Origin: Hepsetus odoe
Taxonomy: Eukaryota > Chordata > Actinopteri > Characiformes > Hepsetidae
Reading direction: 5' to 3'
Length of the DNA stretch: 64,000 bases
NCBI GenBank assembly: GCA_017165825.1
Contig: CM029393.1
Span: 6,385,138-6,449,137, forward strand
The position numbers and the translations under genes are program-made. Numbering within the stretch: the first letter of the stretch is position 1; each line of letters opens with the position of its first letter. This document shows, piece by piece, positions 10,501-23,000 of this stretch. The notes beneath the pieces are model-generated. The model worked only from the letters and a program-made list of their open reading frames with translations, did not search any database and had not been told where the DNA came from.

Positions 10501-12441
10501 TCCTCCAAATGAGTGAAACTGATCCCTTCACCTGCCTTGCACCTGGTTACTCTCTCTTTCTTTCTCTCTCTCTCTCTCTCAAAATATGCAGTCACACACA
10601 GATACACACAGCAACAACCAACAGTTCCTGTTTCTCCTCTAATATCTCTTTTCACCAGAACTTCATCATCATGGGGGATTTTAACGCTGACTGCGGTTAC
10701 GTTCCCAAGAGAGAGTGGCGCAACATTCGCTTGCGATCCGATACGAAGTTCCTGTGGCTGACTGATGATAAGCTGGATACATCAGTAAAACAATCCACTA
10801 ACTGCGCTTATGATAGGTCAGAGTTATGTGCAAATAATCCATTGCTCCCTGTAATACATATACAGTGAAAAACCCACTATATAATGCATACAAAAAATAT
10901 ACACTATATATCAAGACAGCATTCAAACAAATAGGTCTTCTACTATTTTAAAAACAGGTAATGAGCAGCGATAGATGCAAAAGTAGGCATATGCAAAAGT
11001 TTTACCCTTGGTATGTTATGTTGGAGCAAAACTTAATGCACTTTTTAACTTGTAGAATATACTTTTTTTAGCACAATTGTCTGTGCAAAAGGATAAAAGT
11101 AAATAAACAGCAAATGTGTGTTTAAATGGAGAAGTGTCTCTGTAGAGAATGTAACTTATTTACAAAATTAAAATGAACACAGCCCTTTGACTAGGGGCGC
11201 CCAAACTTTTGTATGCGACTGCATATGGACTGCATCAAATGTCAGCCAATGTCAGTGGCAGCATGCTGCTCCTGCACCTGTACCTGAACCTGATTGATGT
11301 CAAATTTATTCCAAACACTCGCACTTCTCTGTCTGCAGGGTGGTCCTCCATGGAGAGATGATGATCCAGGCTGTCAGACCGGCGTCAGTGGAGGTTTATA
11401 ACTTTAAAGAAGCATTTGGGCTTACTGAGCAGGAGGTACACTACCATATCAGTCTCAATCAAATGCTTTATCACAGAGAAACACTGTTGTTAGAAGGAGC
11501 AAAGACAATTTTTTTAGAATGAACTGAGCCGTAGGTGATTATAAACCAACTAAGAAAATGTGAAATGGCTTTGGGGTCAACAATATAACCGTATTTCCTC
11601 AACGAGATCAATTATGTCACAATGCAGTTATTTTTTTTACATTACTGATAGCGATTGCAAATGAAAAAGAAACAATCACCAAAAGAAAAAGAAACAATCA
11701 ACCTATCATTTGTTCCAAAAGTTTAAAGTTACAGATAAGAGATTACAGGTTTAGGGTCAATTCAATTGATTTTACATTCGAACAATAATTTTGTTCTGAA
11801 AATGTTTTTAAAAAATGGTAGCTAAATTAAAGATATCGATAGATTTTTTAAAAAGTGACCGAACAATTGGAGTAGTGCTAGAATTAAAAATAAATGTGAA
11901 AATTTAAAAAAATGACAACAATTGAAATCTGTTGAATTGTTTATTCAAGAAAACATTAAGCATTCGTATTGTAGTTTTTTCATATTTTTGTAGGCCATTT
12001 TAGCTCAAAATCTCATAGAAATGCCAATATCATTAGAGTTTATTTAGTAAATCTTTCAGAATATAGTAACGAATGAACATGTCAGTAATGTTTTTTTAGG
12101 ACTGTATTGTAACTGAATGTAGAGAAAGCTCATTTTTAGAAAGGGAACTGGGTACTTTATCGCCCAATGAAATCTCAGAACATGATCCAGTTATTAGTAG
12201 AAAAGGAAGTGGGTTTTTTTTGACATTCTGTTTTGATTAAATAGGATTTTTTGTTTTTACTGATAGGACAACATGGTTGTACCTTCATTAGAGACCACAT
12301 TTTGGAAAATAAAAAGTTAGCATAGGAAAGTCATATGAATTTTCTAATTTTTATTTTTTTCTCATCTGTTTCTAGGCCTTGGCTGTGAGTGACCACTTCC
12401 CTCTCTGCATTACTGTGAACGTCGCCAGGAGGAGGGGCTGA
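7515..12441 (+). CDS. dnase1l3: Deoxyribonuclease gamma (dnase1l3), complete
   Basis: Secreted Ca/Mg-dependent endonuclease of the DNase I family that degrades chromatin from dying cells. Exons: 7515-7643, 9235-9323, 9462-9554, 9796-9908, 10070-10182, 10659-10816, 11339-11435, 12376-12441; all phases agree and give 285 aa. Residues 1-16 are a signal peptide, and the mature protein starts LKICSFNIQSFGESK, typical of DNASE1L3. Catalytic and metal residues are all present: Glu55 (VMEIKD), Glu97 (YKEQY), His152 (PIHTTPE), Asp186/Asn188 (GDFNA), Asp231 (CAYDR), Asp270-His271 (SDHFP). Cys191 and Cys228 match the conserved disulfide. Intron 4 has a GC donor. The protein stops 14 residues after SDHFP with ARRRG, so the long basic tail of mammalian DNASE1L3 (305 aa) is absent. 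Convergent with spmip1 and flnb. Confidence 0.96.
8647..8752 (+). pseudogene. U6 snRNA pseudogene
   Basis: Starts GTGCTTGCTACGACAGCACA, runs through ATATACTAAAATTGGAAC, AGCATGGCCCCTGCACAAGG and ends near GTGAAACGTCCCTTATT. This follows U6 snRNA end to end with scattered substitutions, including several in the normally invariant region: AGCATGGCCCCTGC is intact, but the following GATGACACGCAAATTCGTGAAG is altered to GATGACTAGCAAAATTGTGA. I see no proximal element or TATA box at the usual spacing upstream. A retrocopy is more likely than a working gene. Confidence 0.85.
8753..9012 (+). mobile_element. tRNA-derived SINE directly after the U6 copy
   Basis: Contains two tRNA T-arm/B-box-like motifs, GGTTCGGATCC at about 8780 and GGTTCGAATCC at about 8864. 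It then has a body shared with the inverted copy at 39.6 kb (CTGAGCAAGAGCCTTAACCC, GACTGTCCCTGTAATTAGGA, CGCTCTGGATAAGAGCATCT) and ends AAATGTAAATG. It abuts the U6 copy with almost no spacer. Confidence 0.8.
10972..11222. mobile_element. Short DNA-transposon remnant in dnase1l3 intron 6
   Basis: The left side GGCATATGCAAAAGTTTTAC and the right side, inverted as TGCAGTCGCATACAAAAGTT, look like decayed terminal inverted repeats around an AT-rich core without a coding frame. A small non-autonomous element is the best guess; the family is not recognised. Confidence 0.4.
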
Positions 12442-12805
12442 CAGCGTCAGGTGTTCGGTCCATTCATGATTAATGCTAAAGGAAGCTCGATTGACCTGAA
12501 CTCTTCTTAAACTTGGATTAAACCTTATCAGTGTAATGGTAATACGCATTCAGTATGCTCAGTCTGTTGACCTGTTTATCTATTACTCTGAAGATGATCT
12601 GTGTGTGTGGTTTTATTTTTTTTAGAAAGGCAACACGAGGACTTTGGTTTCACAGGTGATGAGTCGTGGATCATGCTTGTTAATTATAAACCAAGAGATT
12701 CTAGGTGTAGGTTTACTGTTACTAAGAGACAAGTGTTTTGGGTTTCCAGGGTTTATTGCTTTCACCTCTTGCCTTCCATGAATTTATCTTCAATACATTA
12801 ATGCA

Positions 12806-12811
12806 AATAAA
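12806..12811 (+). terminator. Poly(A) signal of dnase1l3
   Basis: AATAAA 365 nt after the dnase1l3 stop codon, followed by an A-rich stretch. This is the first canonical signal downstream of the stop on the plus strand that I recognise. Confidence 0.7.
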
Positions 12812-13105
12812 GAAGAAAAAAAAAAACATAAAACACTGCCTGATTTCTCTGTGGTACAACTGTGGTATAACTGAATCCATCTAATGGATGAATAACCAAA
12901 CAGGTTCTTGTCCCAGAACAATAACAACTCGTCATTGACTAAATAACCTTTCGATAGAACCTTTCAAACACAACTGCCAGGTTGTTTAGGGAACCTTCTA
13001 GGGTTCATTTAGTACATACATAAATGCTAAAAGTTACATATTGACTCGTATAACCAATTCAAAATCAAACTGTTTCACATAAGAGGGAAACACAATATAT
13101 ATCTA

Positions 13106-13111
13106 TTTATT
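13106..13111 (-). terminator. Poly(A) signal of the SPMIP1-like gene
   Basis: AATAAA on the minus strand, 79 nt beyond the stop codon at 13190-13192. The dnase1l3 signal lies only about 300 bp further left on the other strand, so the two transcripts end tail to tail. Confidence 0.65.
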
Positions 13112-13189
13112 TGTGGCTTTATGGAGACATATCTTCTCTGTGAGGACAATTCCCCCAGTATTATCTTCTTAAAAAGTCCGTTCAGAAAG

Positions 13190-14168
13190 TTAACCCAGTT
13201 TATCAGTGGCAGAAGGAATAGTAAAAATGCCATTCCTGGCGTAAAAGGTGCTCCTTACGACCCCTGACCTTCCATTAGCTGGTGATTTGTAGTTTTGCTC
13301 ATAATCGCCTGTGAAAACAATGTCATTCAAAACTTGTATTTTACCACATTAGACCAAAATAAACTGTTCAAAAGCTTCATTACCAATTTTTAAAAAAATA
13401 TACACACATTTATAATTTCATTTTACTCTATAATTACAAAGTAATATCGACGTATTTGTACTTATTTGTATTTTTTGACATATAATTAACCATTTCAAAG
13501 ATTTGTAGATTCACTACTACTAGAATCATCTAGTTCCTTCATTTTTCTATACATGCCCAAAGAAACTGCATAGAATGTTCCTATTAGTATTCTTTTATAC
13601 ATTTATCACTTGTATTGCAGTTAATATCATTGAAAATGCCATAAAATGCTAAAGCAAAATGTGGCATGGCAGAAAATATTTAACAGACTACTAACTAGAT
13701 GGACTCGGTCCAGCACCAAGAAATAACATGAACGGGTTTCTTACCTAATCTCCAGCCGTATTCCCAAGACGACAGTAGTGGGTAGTCAAACTTTTCCTCT
13801 GGCATTTTCTGGACACGTCTCTTCAGGTATATGCTGCGACCTTTCCCCTCTTTGGAGAAGCCGTGGTAAAGGGTCTCCTTGGTTTGGGGACTGACCGGCC
13901 GCATCAGAGGAGCTTCACTGAGAGAGCGGCCCACCAGCACAGGGCCTTCCTTCTTCTTCTTCTTCTGGAGCTGAACAACAGGGGGCAGAGTGATTCCTGT
14001 GGGGGGTTTTGGTGGGTTGTAAAGGCCCATGGTCTTGCTTCTGTGGGATGTGAAACTGGTGGGATAATCCTTGCCGTATTTGGTTTTCCATGTGAGGCGA
14101 GTGTAAGCCTCCTTCATGATAAGTTCCCTGTAGCAGTTCTGGTTCTGGGTGGTCAGGAGGTTCCTCAT
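13190..14168 (-). CDS. spmip1: Sperm microtubule inner protein 1-like (ATP6V1FNB family)
   Basis: Two coding exons, 13745-14168 and 13190-13308, joined at a GTAAGA donor and a TTTTCACAG acceptor, give 180 aa with phase preserved. The start at MRNLLTTQNQNCYREL was chosen because it matches the family N-terminus; an in-frame ATG nine codons upstream is possible. Further family features are TRLTWKTKYGK near residue 30, PEEKFDYPLLSSWEYGWRLG near residue 140 and a C-terminal RSTFYARNGIF segment. Human SPMIP1 (ATP6V1FNB), as I recall it, shares this plan. It is named for a place inside sperm flagellar microtubule doublets. No signal peptide or membrane segment. Five lysines encoded by an AAG run lie near residue 72. 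In human it lies next to ATP6V1F and FLNC, so its place beside flnb is unexpected. Family recognition is from memory, not from a search. Confidence 0.8.
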
Positions 14169-15830
14169 TGTCAGCCTGCTGCGTTTTGGATTCACACAGT
14201 CCGTTAATGCATGCTGTATTAAGGCCCGTGTCTATTTGGCTTGGTTAAAGAGAAACACGAGTAGCTGCAGCCACAAAAACCCCAGAGCAGTTTGTCATTA
14301 AGGTTTCACCTGCAGTCAGCCAATCAGAGGGCTTTTCTCAGCAGGAGAGTGGAAAATGGCCTAAGGAAAATTGTGTGTGTGTTTTTATACCTTGTCAGGA
14401 CTTAGCAAACTGGTATGACATATAGACACTTCAAGTACCTGTAACATAAGCATGTATGTAAACCTATGAGCATGTATGTAAACCTATGATCCACCTTATT
14501 AGAGATGTAGTGGAAAAATGCATATCATCATACAGATGATTTTTCTTTTGGTTTTGTCCTGAAAATGTATGGATAACAAGCATGTGGTGAGCACAAAACA
14601 CACACACACACAAAAGCGTGCTGACAAAAGACCCAAGTTGACCTCCACTGTGGCAAAAACACAATCAGCTTGTCTGCATCTTTTCCACCCAGTAAGATTG
14701 AATCACAAACAGCCAAAAAGGAAATGGAGCAAAGTGCTAAAGCAAGTACAACTGCTTTCTTGAGATTAGAGCCTTCGCAATAACATGTACCTTTTCAGTG
14801 GAAATCTTACAACTGCATGATCTTAAATTCTCCCACTGATTTACCAATTTATTCAAACATTAACATGCATTTTCCCCCAAGAATGTTTTAGTTTCCATTT
14901 TATCTTGTTGTTGTCCATTTTATTGGCCCTTTAAAACATGATTCAACCATAAAAAGAACTGACTACCTGGCAGATTATATGACTCCAGATATAACTAATG
15001 GTGGCCCTTCTTTAGAGCAAGTGAAACTGAAACAGCAGCTGCAGGGAAATGCTTTGAAGTAAAGCTGCATTGAACTTTATATGCCTTGCAACTGTAGTTC
15101 TCCTGCTAGCTCAGATGATGGCAGTGTCATCCTTTTTGTCCATGCACAGCATAATGAATCCAGTTTATTTCCAGCAGAAAACTTTGGCTCTTGGTCCTTA
15201 AACAGAGGGCATGAATGAAAACCTTTTATAACCTAAGACTGAGAGGAAATGAAAACCGCCAGTGATTAAAATAGATCAAAAACATACACTTATCCAGGAA
15301 CCTCATTATGAGTAATTGCAATCTTCAGTACAAACCTTCTATTCAGCAGAGTCACAATTTGTAATGCAACTGCACAGTTGATATTGCAGCAAAATAGGCT
15401 CATTACTTGCTGACATGGCACAGGATACACAAAGGATACCTTCTATATTTGGTCTTGCAGTGATCAAAACAAGTTCACAGGCTGCCCTAAATGACCTTGC
15501 ATGGCCATCCTCATGTTTCTGCTGACCAGAAAGAAGCTTTTAGCTTTGATTAATGAGTGATGATGATCTTCGCAGTTTAGTAAATCTCCATGCTGATCTC
15601 TTCCATGATTTCGCTGCGAGCTCAGTTCCGTTCCCATAGAAATCTGAAGGTGGCCCCTCATGTCCAGCTGATTGGACCCAACATTAATCACCCTGTATCA
15701 ATGGAGCCTGAAGTCAGCCAGACATTGGTCAGCGGTAACCCATGGATACGAGACCCGTGTTTAATGTCTCAGGCCAATAACTCACAGTGAGCGTTTCTGG
15801 AAGTGAAAAGTTGGAACGGCACAACTATTT
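14169..15830. other. Intergenic, between spmip1 promoter side and flnb 3' end
   Basis: No exon, RNA gene or clear transposon recognised. A short CA repeat lies at about 14,597-14,612. The spmip1 promoter must lie in the first few hundred bases, and a CCAAT motif in this orientation-neutral sense occurs at about 14,319. Open frames here are short and lack any family signature. Confidence 0.5.
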
Positions 15831-15843
15831 AACGTTTCATATC

Positions 15844-15849
15844 TTTATT
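15844..15849 (-). terminator. Probable flnb poly(A) signal
   Basis: AATAAA on the minus strand about 1.03 kb beyond the flnb stop codon. The region between (15,850-16,874) has no splice pattern and is read as the flnb 3' UTR. Other nearby weaker signals cannot be excluded. Confidence 0.55.
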
Positions 15850-16874
15850 CCAGTTTCTTTTAATTATCAAATGTACATCATTCCTAACGGTTTTTCACAT
15901 TAAGGCACCCGGGGCTAATACAAAATGCAAATAGTAGCATGCCCTCCTGCTTTAACAAAATATTTTTTTGCTTTATCAAAACTAGAACAATTAGGCAATA
16001 TAAGACAAGAACGAATGCCAGTATACGTGAAAAACACACTTCTCCCAACTCCAGTACTGCTTTAGTGTGAAGATCCAGCAGTTATCTATTAAAACCATGA
16101 AAGGTGACATTAGGAAAGTGTGTGTTTAGGTAACTGGTTACAAAGTTAGTTTACATTTTAAACACAAGGTTTAAAAAGAAAAAAAGAAAATCACGCACAC
16201 ATTGAACAATCACAGCAACCCCTCACCTCTGTGAGATTACAGTGGACCTTGGGTGTTTTTTCCAAAATCATGCATCATTTCCTTCTTCCATCCTGCCATT
16301 TTTCTCATATTGGCCATCAGCTATGTCATGCACGTGGTAACACATCGCCAACAGTCTCAATAACAGAAGTAGCAATTGTGGAAAGCATGAAGGGTTTCAA
16401 TAGAGAACTCGAGCATTTGGCTTTGATACTGCAAAGCCGGATTTGATTTAAGCGCATGTAAACATCATAGTAGTCCTTTATGCAGCAGTTAGAATAAAAA
16501 AAAAAAAAAAACCAGCAATGGGAAACTCACTGTGCATTAAAATTGGATGAAAACATTAGTCCAATAGACAAAATACTATCAGTAGTAAAGGGTATTCCAA
16601 AGAATTGCTGGACTCTCTTTGATACTTGCATACACTTTCTCAAAATGTTTGTGCCCCTTGATCTAGAAGTTTGAGAGAATACTCAGAATAAAATGAGAAG
16701 ACAACAGATATTAAGGATAGACAATTTGAATGTAGCCAATGCATATCACACAAAAAATACAATCAAGTGCAAATTTCTATACCGATATTGGGCTTAATTA
16801 AATATCATGATTTGGCTGTTTATATTCCATTCTCCAAGTCTTTCTGTGAAGGAAGGTCTTATTGATGAGAAGAC
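15850..16874 (-). other. flnb 3' untranslated region
   Basis: AT-rich sequence between the flnb stop codon and the minus-strand AATAAA at 15844-15849. No splice acceptor with a following open frame was seen. Extent is inferred from the poly(A) signal. Confidence 0.55.
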
Positions 16875-17062
16875 TTATGGGACAGTGACTTGAAAGGGTG
16901 AGCCAGGGATATGGTCTTCACCCCACTTCACTGCCAGCACATAGCTGCCCCGCTCCTTCAAGATGTAGCTGACGTTGTATTGAAGATTTCCCATGTGTTT
17001 CACCATAATTTCCTCGCAAGGTGTCTGAGGTCCATGAACACCTACTAGAAGCATATTCTTTC
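16875..17062 (-). CDS. flnb: flnb last coding exon, Ig24 dimerisation repeat
   Basis: 188 nt, ending in VKWGEDHIPGSPFQVTVP and a TAA stop at 16875-16877. This is the C-terminal two thirds of Ig24, through which filamins dimerise; the start of Ig24 (SDASKVTSRGPGLSKAYVGQ) is in the preceding exon. Human FLNB ends with the same HIPGSPFxVTVP. Confidence 0.96.
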
Positions 17063-20000
17063 CTAATAGAGAAAAAGCAAAGAGAAAAAAAGTCAGGACT
17101 TTAAAAGTTTACAAAAATAGTCTACAGGTACTGGGAAAAGACTCATAAAAAATTGATCCTGATGGAGAACATATCTGAGCTTTAAGACTCCCAAAAGCAC
17201 AAGAAGGTTTCTCAGATCAAATATGCAGGATATACATTTACAGAAAAACTCTAAACTCTTGTGGCAGATAGAGAGCTATGGGCCAAGCTTTTATTAACCT
17301 GCTTTGCTGCAATCCACAGAGAAGCTTGCTTTCTGGCCCACATAGGCTTTGCTGAGGCCTGGACCTCGACTGGTCACTTTACTGGCATCGGAGGCGGCTC
17401 TAGGCAGAGCGCTGTAGGAGTTTGCGCTGCCAGCCCGAACCACAGAATCAACCATCAGGGTGGACGTCTCACTGGCATTTGTCACGTTCACAAGCCGTGG
17501 ACCTAAACATAAGACAAATGGGTTTGTTGCCACATCACAAATATAAAAGAAGTGGGTGAAAATAGTAACAAGCATTCATTTAGTGGCATGTACATGTTAA
17601 ATGGATTTGTGATTCCTAATAAAAATGATTTATTTGAAAGTGAAAATTTGGATAGATTCCCAAAAGAGGAAAAAGTGAAGTGAAAGTGACTAATTTGTCA
17701 TTGTGAAACACAACACAGCACACAGTGAAACACATCGAAATACAGCCTAATGCATTTAACCTGCACACACCGTGCAGCAGGGAGCAGCTATTTAAAGTGC
17801 TCAGGGAGAAGTGATGGGGACGGAACTTTGCTCAAGGATACCTCAGGGCAACCTACTGGTCTGGGAGTCGAACCCAGGATGTCCCAATCATGGGTCTTAG
17901 TCCCTAACTGCTAGGCCACCGCTGCCCTAAAGCAGGCCTAAAAAAACAGCTGCTCATATGATACTGGATGCACCAGAGTTTCACCGCTGTTCTGAACCTG
18001 ATCTGTCTGTACTTCTACTAAAGGCTACTTATCTCTACTTGAGTCATAATTTCAGTGCAATTTTATGACCTAATATGAGATTGAACAGCCATATTCCTAA
18101 TTCAAAAATATACCTTCATTTTCTGAAACCGTATCACCATCTTACGTACATTAAACTTCACACAGCACACAGATCTGTGTATAAAATGTCTTCCAAACCA
18201 CTAGTGGTTTCAATGGTGTCTGACTCTTCTCGTCATTCCCCCTACAGTCAAAGATCATCAGTCTGCCACATACCAGTGACTTTGGCCTTAAAGGGACTGC
18301 CAGTGATGTGGTTAGGACCTCCATATTTAATGCTGATCAGGTAGTTTCCAGGAGCCATTGGTGTGTACTGTACTTTAAAGCCCTCAGGGCACTCCTGGCA
18401 ATCCATCTTCACCTTTGAAGGCCCCTCAATGGTCACAGCCAGAGCGCCTGGCCCTGCTTTAGTCGTGTTGATGATGAAATCTGCCTGGTTGCCTGCACAA
18501 AGAAAACAAAGGATATGATTCAGAATGGGCCTAGGGCTGGGTATCATTCCTGAACTTTCTCTTTTGTAATACTTTCATTTAAATTAAACTGAAAAAGTGG
18601 GTGACCTAGTCTGGAAATGAGTATGAGGTGTTGGAAGTGGGTTTGTTACCTGACCACACAATTGTCAGCCAAGACTGATCCCAAGGCCAAATTTACAATA
18701 CTCAGCTGTTCACAACTTTCTTTGTCCTTGTTGTACAAATTTATATTTATAAAAGCCAGTGGTAGCCAGACTTAGCGAGCAGAAACATTTCAAGGTTACC
18801 AAAGTTTTCCATGAGAAAACACCTCTCGAGCATGAAAACGAGACCAAATATGCAAAAAAAAAAAAAAAGCCGGCAGAAAGATGATACACACAAATCAAAT
18901 AAAAAGAGATTCCTACACTAACTTAGCCCTCAGCTGTGTCATCCATGTATCCTCCCCCCCCACCCCACAACCCTGCTCATCAATTTAACCATCAAGTTTC
19001 ACCAAAGGAACTGCCAACCTCTTTTTAATGACCGCAGCTGTTCTGGACCAATGCTTCTCTCACAGCAGGAGCCAGTGATAATTTTATTAGACCAGTTTCA
19101 AAAAGACATACATTTGCACTGGATGCATTCCATAACAGTTTAGGTTTAAACCAAAATCTTTTGGATTGAAACCTTGCTGAAACAAAGAGCACCACCCAGT
19201 TGCTCCACCAAGAAAGAGTAAACTAAAATTTTCACACGGAATTGTTCTGTGACTGCCGAGAAGAGAAACCTTACATCTACCTATAGCATTTTCTTATAGC
19301 CTTGCAACAAAGTAAACTGCCTAACTGGACAATTTCTCTGAAATGAAAACTGCTACTTCTTTCAAGCCCTCTGTGTAGCACATCAGAGCAAATTATTGTT
19401 CCGATCCATGACGCCAGATATGGTCTTTTATGAGTTTTTCAAAATGAGTGTTTGAGTTTATGACTTGAGTGTTTTTTTTTTTATGTCTCAGTCTTCACAT
19501 TCATTCTAAATCTTAGAAACTAGTAAGTGAAAAGTTCTATACATTGAGCATGATTTCTCAACACATTCCCTTTGATTGTAATATAATGTTTCACCAGACA
19601 AAGTTACACAACGTGCCTCAGTTTTTCCACAAACATTAGTGAGGAACAAGCTATTTAGTGAGCTTTGCAGTGAGTCTGAACTTATTTACTGTATTTGTTT
19701 GGGAGAACACTGGACCCAAATTTAGACCACAGTTTACCCAAATACACTTCCATTATGTTAACAGCATAAACCCCAGGACGTGTGTTTGACAAGCTGGCCC
19801 TCCATTATGTACAAAAACCATTGTGCCACATGTTATCCTTCTATAGCAAAACAAACTTCCTTTTGCAAACGGCAAAGAGTAAGATCAAAAGTCACTAAAG
19901 ACCTTTTGTAACATGAGTAAGACTTGGCTTGACATCACAAATAAATCTACTAGAATGTGAACCGGCATGCAATTAATTTAGAGCCATGGATGTTCTTGTG

Positions 20001-23000
20001 CTAAATTTGTTCATGCATTCAAACCTAAATATGCTTGATACCTGTGGTTCCTCTCTCCAGACCAGTGCCGTGTGCTGTGACAAGTCCAGCATCTCCACTT
20101 TGTCCTGGTTCTCCCACTCTCACCTGAAACGGACTGCCAGGGATGTGTGTGCCATTGAACTTCACATCAATGGTGTGGATGCCGTTCTCTCGTGGGATAA
20201 AGCGAATGGCGTATTTGTCTTGGAACAAAAAGTAAAACAGGCCGGTGACAACAAACACAGGAGAAGCTCATCAAATGTCAGTTATTTTAAGAGTGACTGG
20301 TTTGTGAACAGAAAACCCAAAATAATGAAACTGACATCATTACAATAAGCATTTCTGATTAATATCTTTTTAAAAAGTCACAGTTGCAAGGCCTACAGTT
20401 TCTCTGCAATAAATGATAGCAGTAATAGTACTTCTGGTAATATTATGGTCACATGAATAGTTTTATTATAAATGATTGTTACAATCAGAATATTCTTTTT
20501 TGTGAATTGTGTTCTTAGAAATGAAAGAGAACTGACCGTCTGCATGTTTCTTTACAAAGAGAGAATAAGCAGTCCTGTTAAATTTGATTAAGTGTGATTT
20601 AAAAAAAAAAAAAAAAAAAAGTATATTTTTGCCATCAGCCTGCCCCAATTCTGGCCAATGTTATCGTGACAGGAAACTTTCATCATGTCCTTTTCATCCA
20701 CCAGGCTCTTAAACTAAAGGATCATTTCCTGCACAATGTTTCACTTGGATTGATTCCCCAACAGGCGCTGTCTCGATCAAAACCGAGGAGTGCTGCTATT
20801 CAAAGATCATTTTGACCTGTTCTATTAGTTGCCACAGTGGATCTTGGAGCCTCACCTTGTTCCAACTCTGAAACAACACACTCTTCCAGAGCTCCAGACG
20901 GGCTGTGCACTTTGGCATCGATGATGCCCTGAGCACCGTTCAGTCGCACAGCAAACGAAGTCGGCTGGTTCACCTTGAGGCCTGACTCCTGAGGTAGCAA
21001 ACGGTGTACATTGAATCATATACTTGAGAGCACCCGGTGCATTCTGGACCAAATACACTGGATCACCTTTATAACTTGACCTGTTACCAGGTAAATCCCC
21101 TGAATTACAGTTCACTCAGCCCTCCTTTGACAGTTTGACAAACATTACATGGTAAAGAAAAGGCATTTTAACACAATGTATGAGTAAGACATGGGTGTTA
21201 CTGGGTTTTTTTTTTTTTTTTACCTGAACTCACAATTGACCAGCTAAAGTAAAGAGAGAGGTCACCACATTTTAGAAGAGGTTTCTAGGGAGAACAGCGA
21301 GACTACAGGTTTACTAGACTACAGAAAAGAAACCGATAATGGGGACAAAGATAGAAAATTAGTTTCTACAGCTTTGGTGTCTCTCTCTTTGCTTTAGTCT
21401 CAGCTTTAGTGAGTTGGAGTTGTGTCCCTGTTAAAAGCCTTTAAATGAAACACAAGAGAAACACCAGAAGTTCCACACAAGTTGATTGATGTTCAGCAGC
21501 TATTCAAAGTAGAGTGCCTTCCAAGCTAAACCAGATTATTATTTTTATGTCCAAGCTCTCCCCCAAACATCAACGTGAAAAAGTGCTCCACGTGGTGTAA
21601 AATAACTCATGAAGAAAAGTGGAGAACCTTTATGGCTCAGCTGAGACTGGACTTGGATGCTACCTTAGAAAACACCCTGAATTTATCTGTCCTCTCAAAC
21701 ACATGGTTGATGACGCATTAAGAATCAGGGAGTGGAAGGGAAAGACTTATTCAGCCCATTACACCACACCATCCAAGACAAAATCTGTGCATAGATATCA
21801 TAAGACTAACATTGTAAATATTTCGATGGTAGGTCTTTAGCCTGTACCAGATGTACCATACCAGATTTAAAAAAAAAAATAGTAATAATAATCATAGTAA
21901 ATAAGTTATTTTCTTTAATATTCCTTAAAGAAATAAATATTGATTTTCTCTTAAAGAATTCAGCAAAAACTACAACCGTATTAAAGAGCAATGCGTAATG
22001 ATTTACGTTCTGTTCTCAAACACTTTTTGCTAGCAGTTCTTTGATAGCTGCAGACATGCTCTGGTGTGGAGATGTTTCCTCATGTCTCACCTGAAGACTG
22101 GTAACAGTCAGGCGGCGCGCATCATCCGAGGGTGCCATCACAGGCACCAGGTAAGGGCTTTCTGGGATGTGTTCATCATTGAACTTCACAGACACCTCGT
22201 AGTCGCCTGCAAACAGAGAAGTATGAGAAAGGTGTGCAAGCTGAGTTCTACGTCACAGTTTTCCAGGACGACCAATTATATATACCGGGTTCATGGGCCA
22301 CATAAGTGACACCACAGGATCCATCCTTCCGGTCTTCAAAAGAGATCTCTGCCCGGCTGGGGCCCTCCACGGCGATGGACAGACCTCCGGCTCCGGCTTC
22401 ACGCGTCCATATACTGAACTCCGCTGTAGTGCAAAATGCAAATTTATATAAGGAGATCTTATAAAAAGCACTTAAGTGATTATAGAGGGATCTTCGTTTA
22501 ATTTATTAAACTGTAATAACATGGTTATTACAGATCATGCTAGTCAACCCAAAGCAATAGTTTAACCTGCAGTCTGCACAATGGCTAAACACTCATGAGC
22601 CTTATGGACCCAATGCAAGATTAAAGGAACGATTATTTTCATATAAAACATTAAGCGATGTGTAACAGATACATAATGATATTACATCTTAAGTAATGGT
22701 GAAATCTTAATTGCATTTCTGTACCTGGTACGCCTGTCTCTGCCCTCTCTAGCCCAGGACCTCCTGCCCTCACTTTATGGGCTCCTCCTTCTCCTAGAGG
22801 CCCAACAGTGAATTGGAAGGGGCTTCCTGGGACATGCTGACCGCGGTACTTCACGTTGACTGTGTGCACACCCATCTCATGAGGCACAAAGCGCACACAG
22901 TATGTGTGGTTGCCCACCTCTACAATCTCTGCAGGCTCGGTCTTTCCTGAAGGGCTGGTGACCTGAGCCGACATGTCGAGGACATCAATCTCTGGACAAC

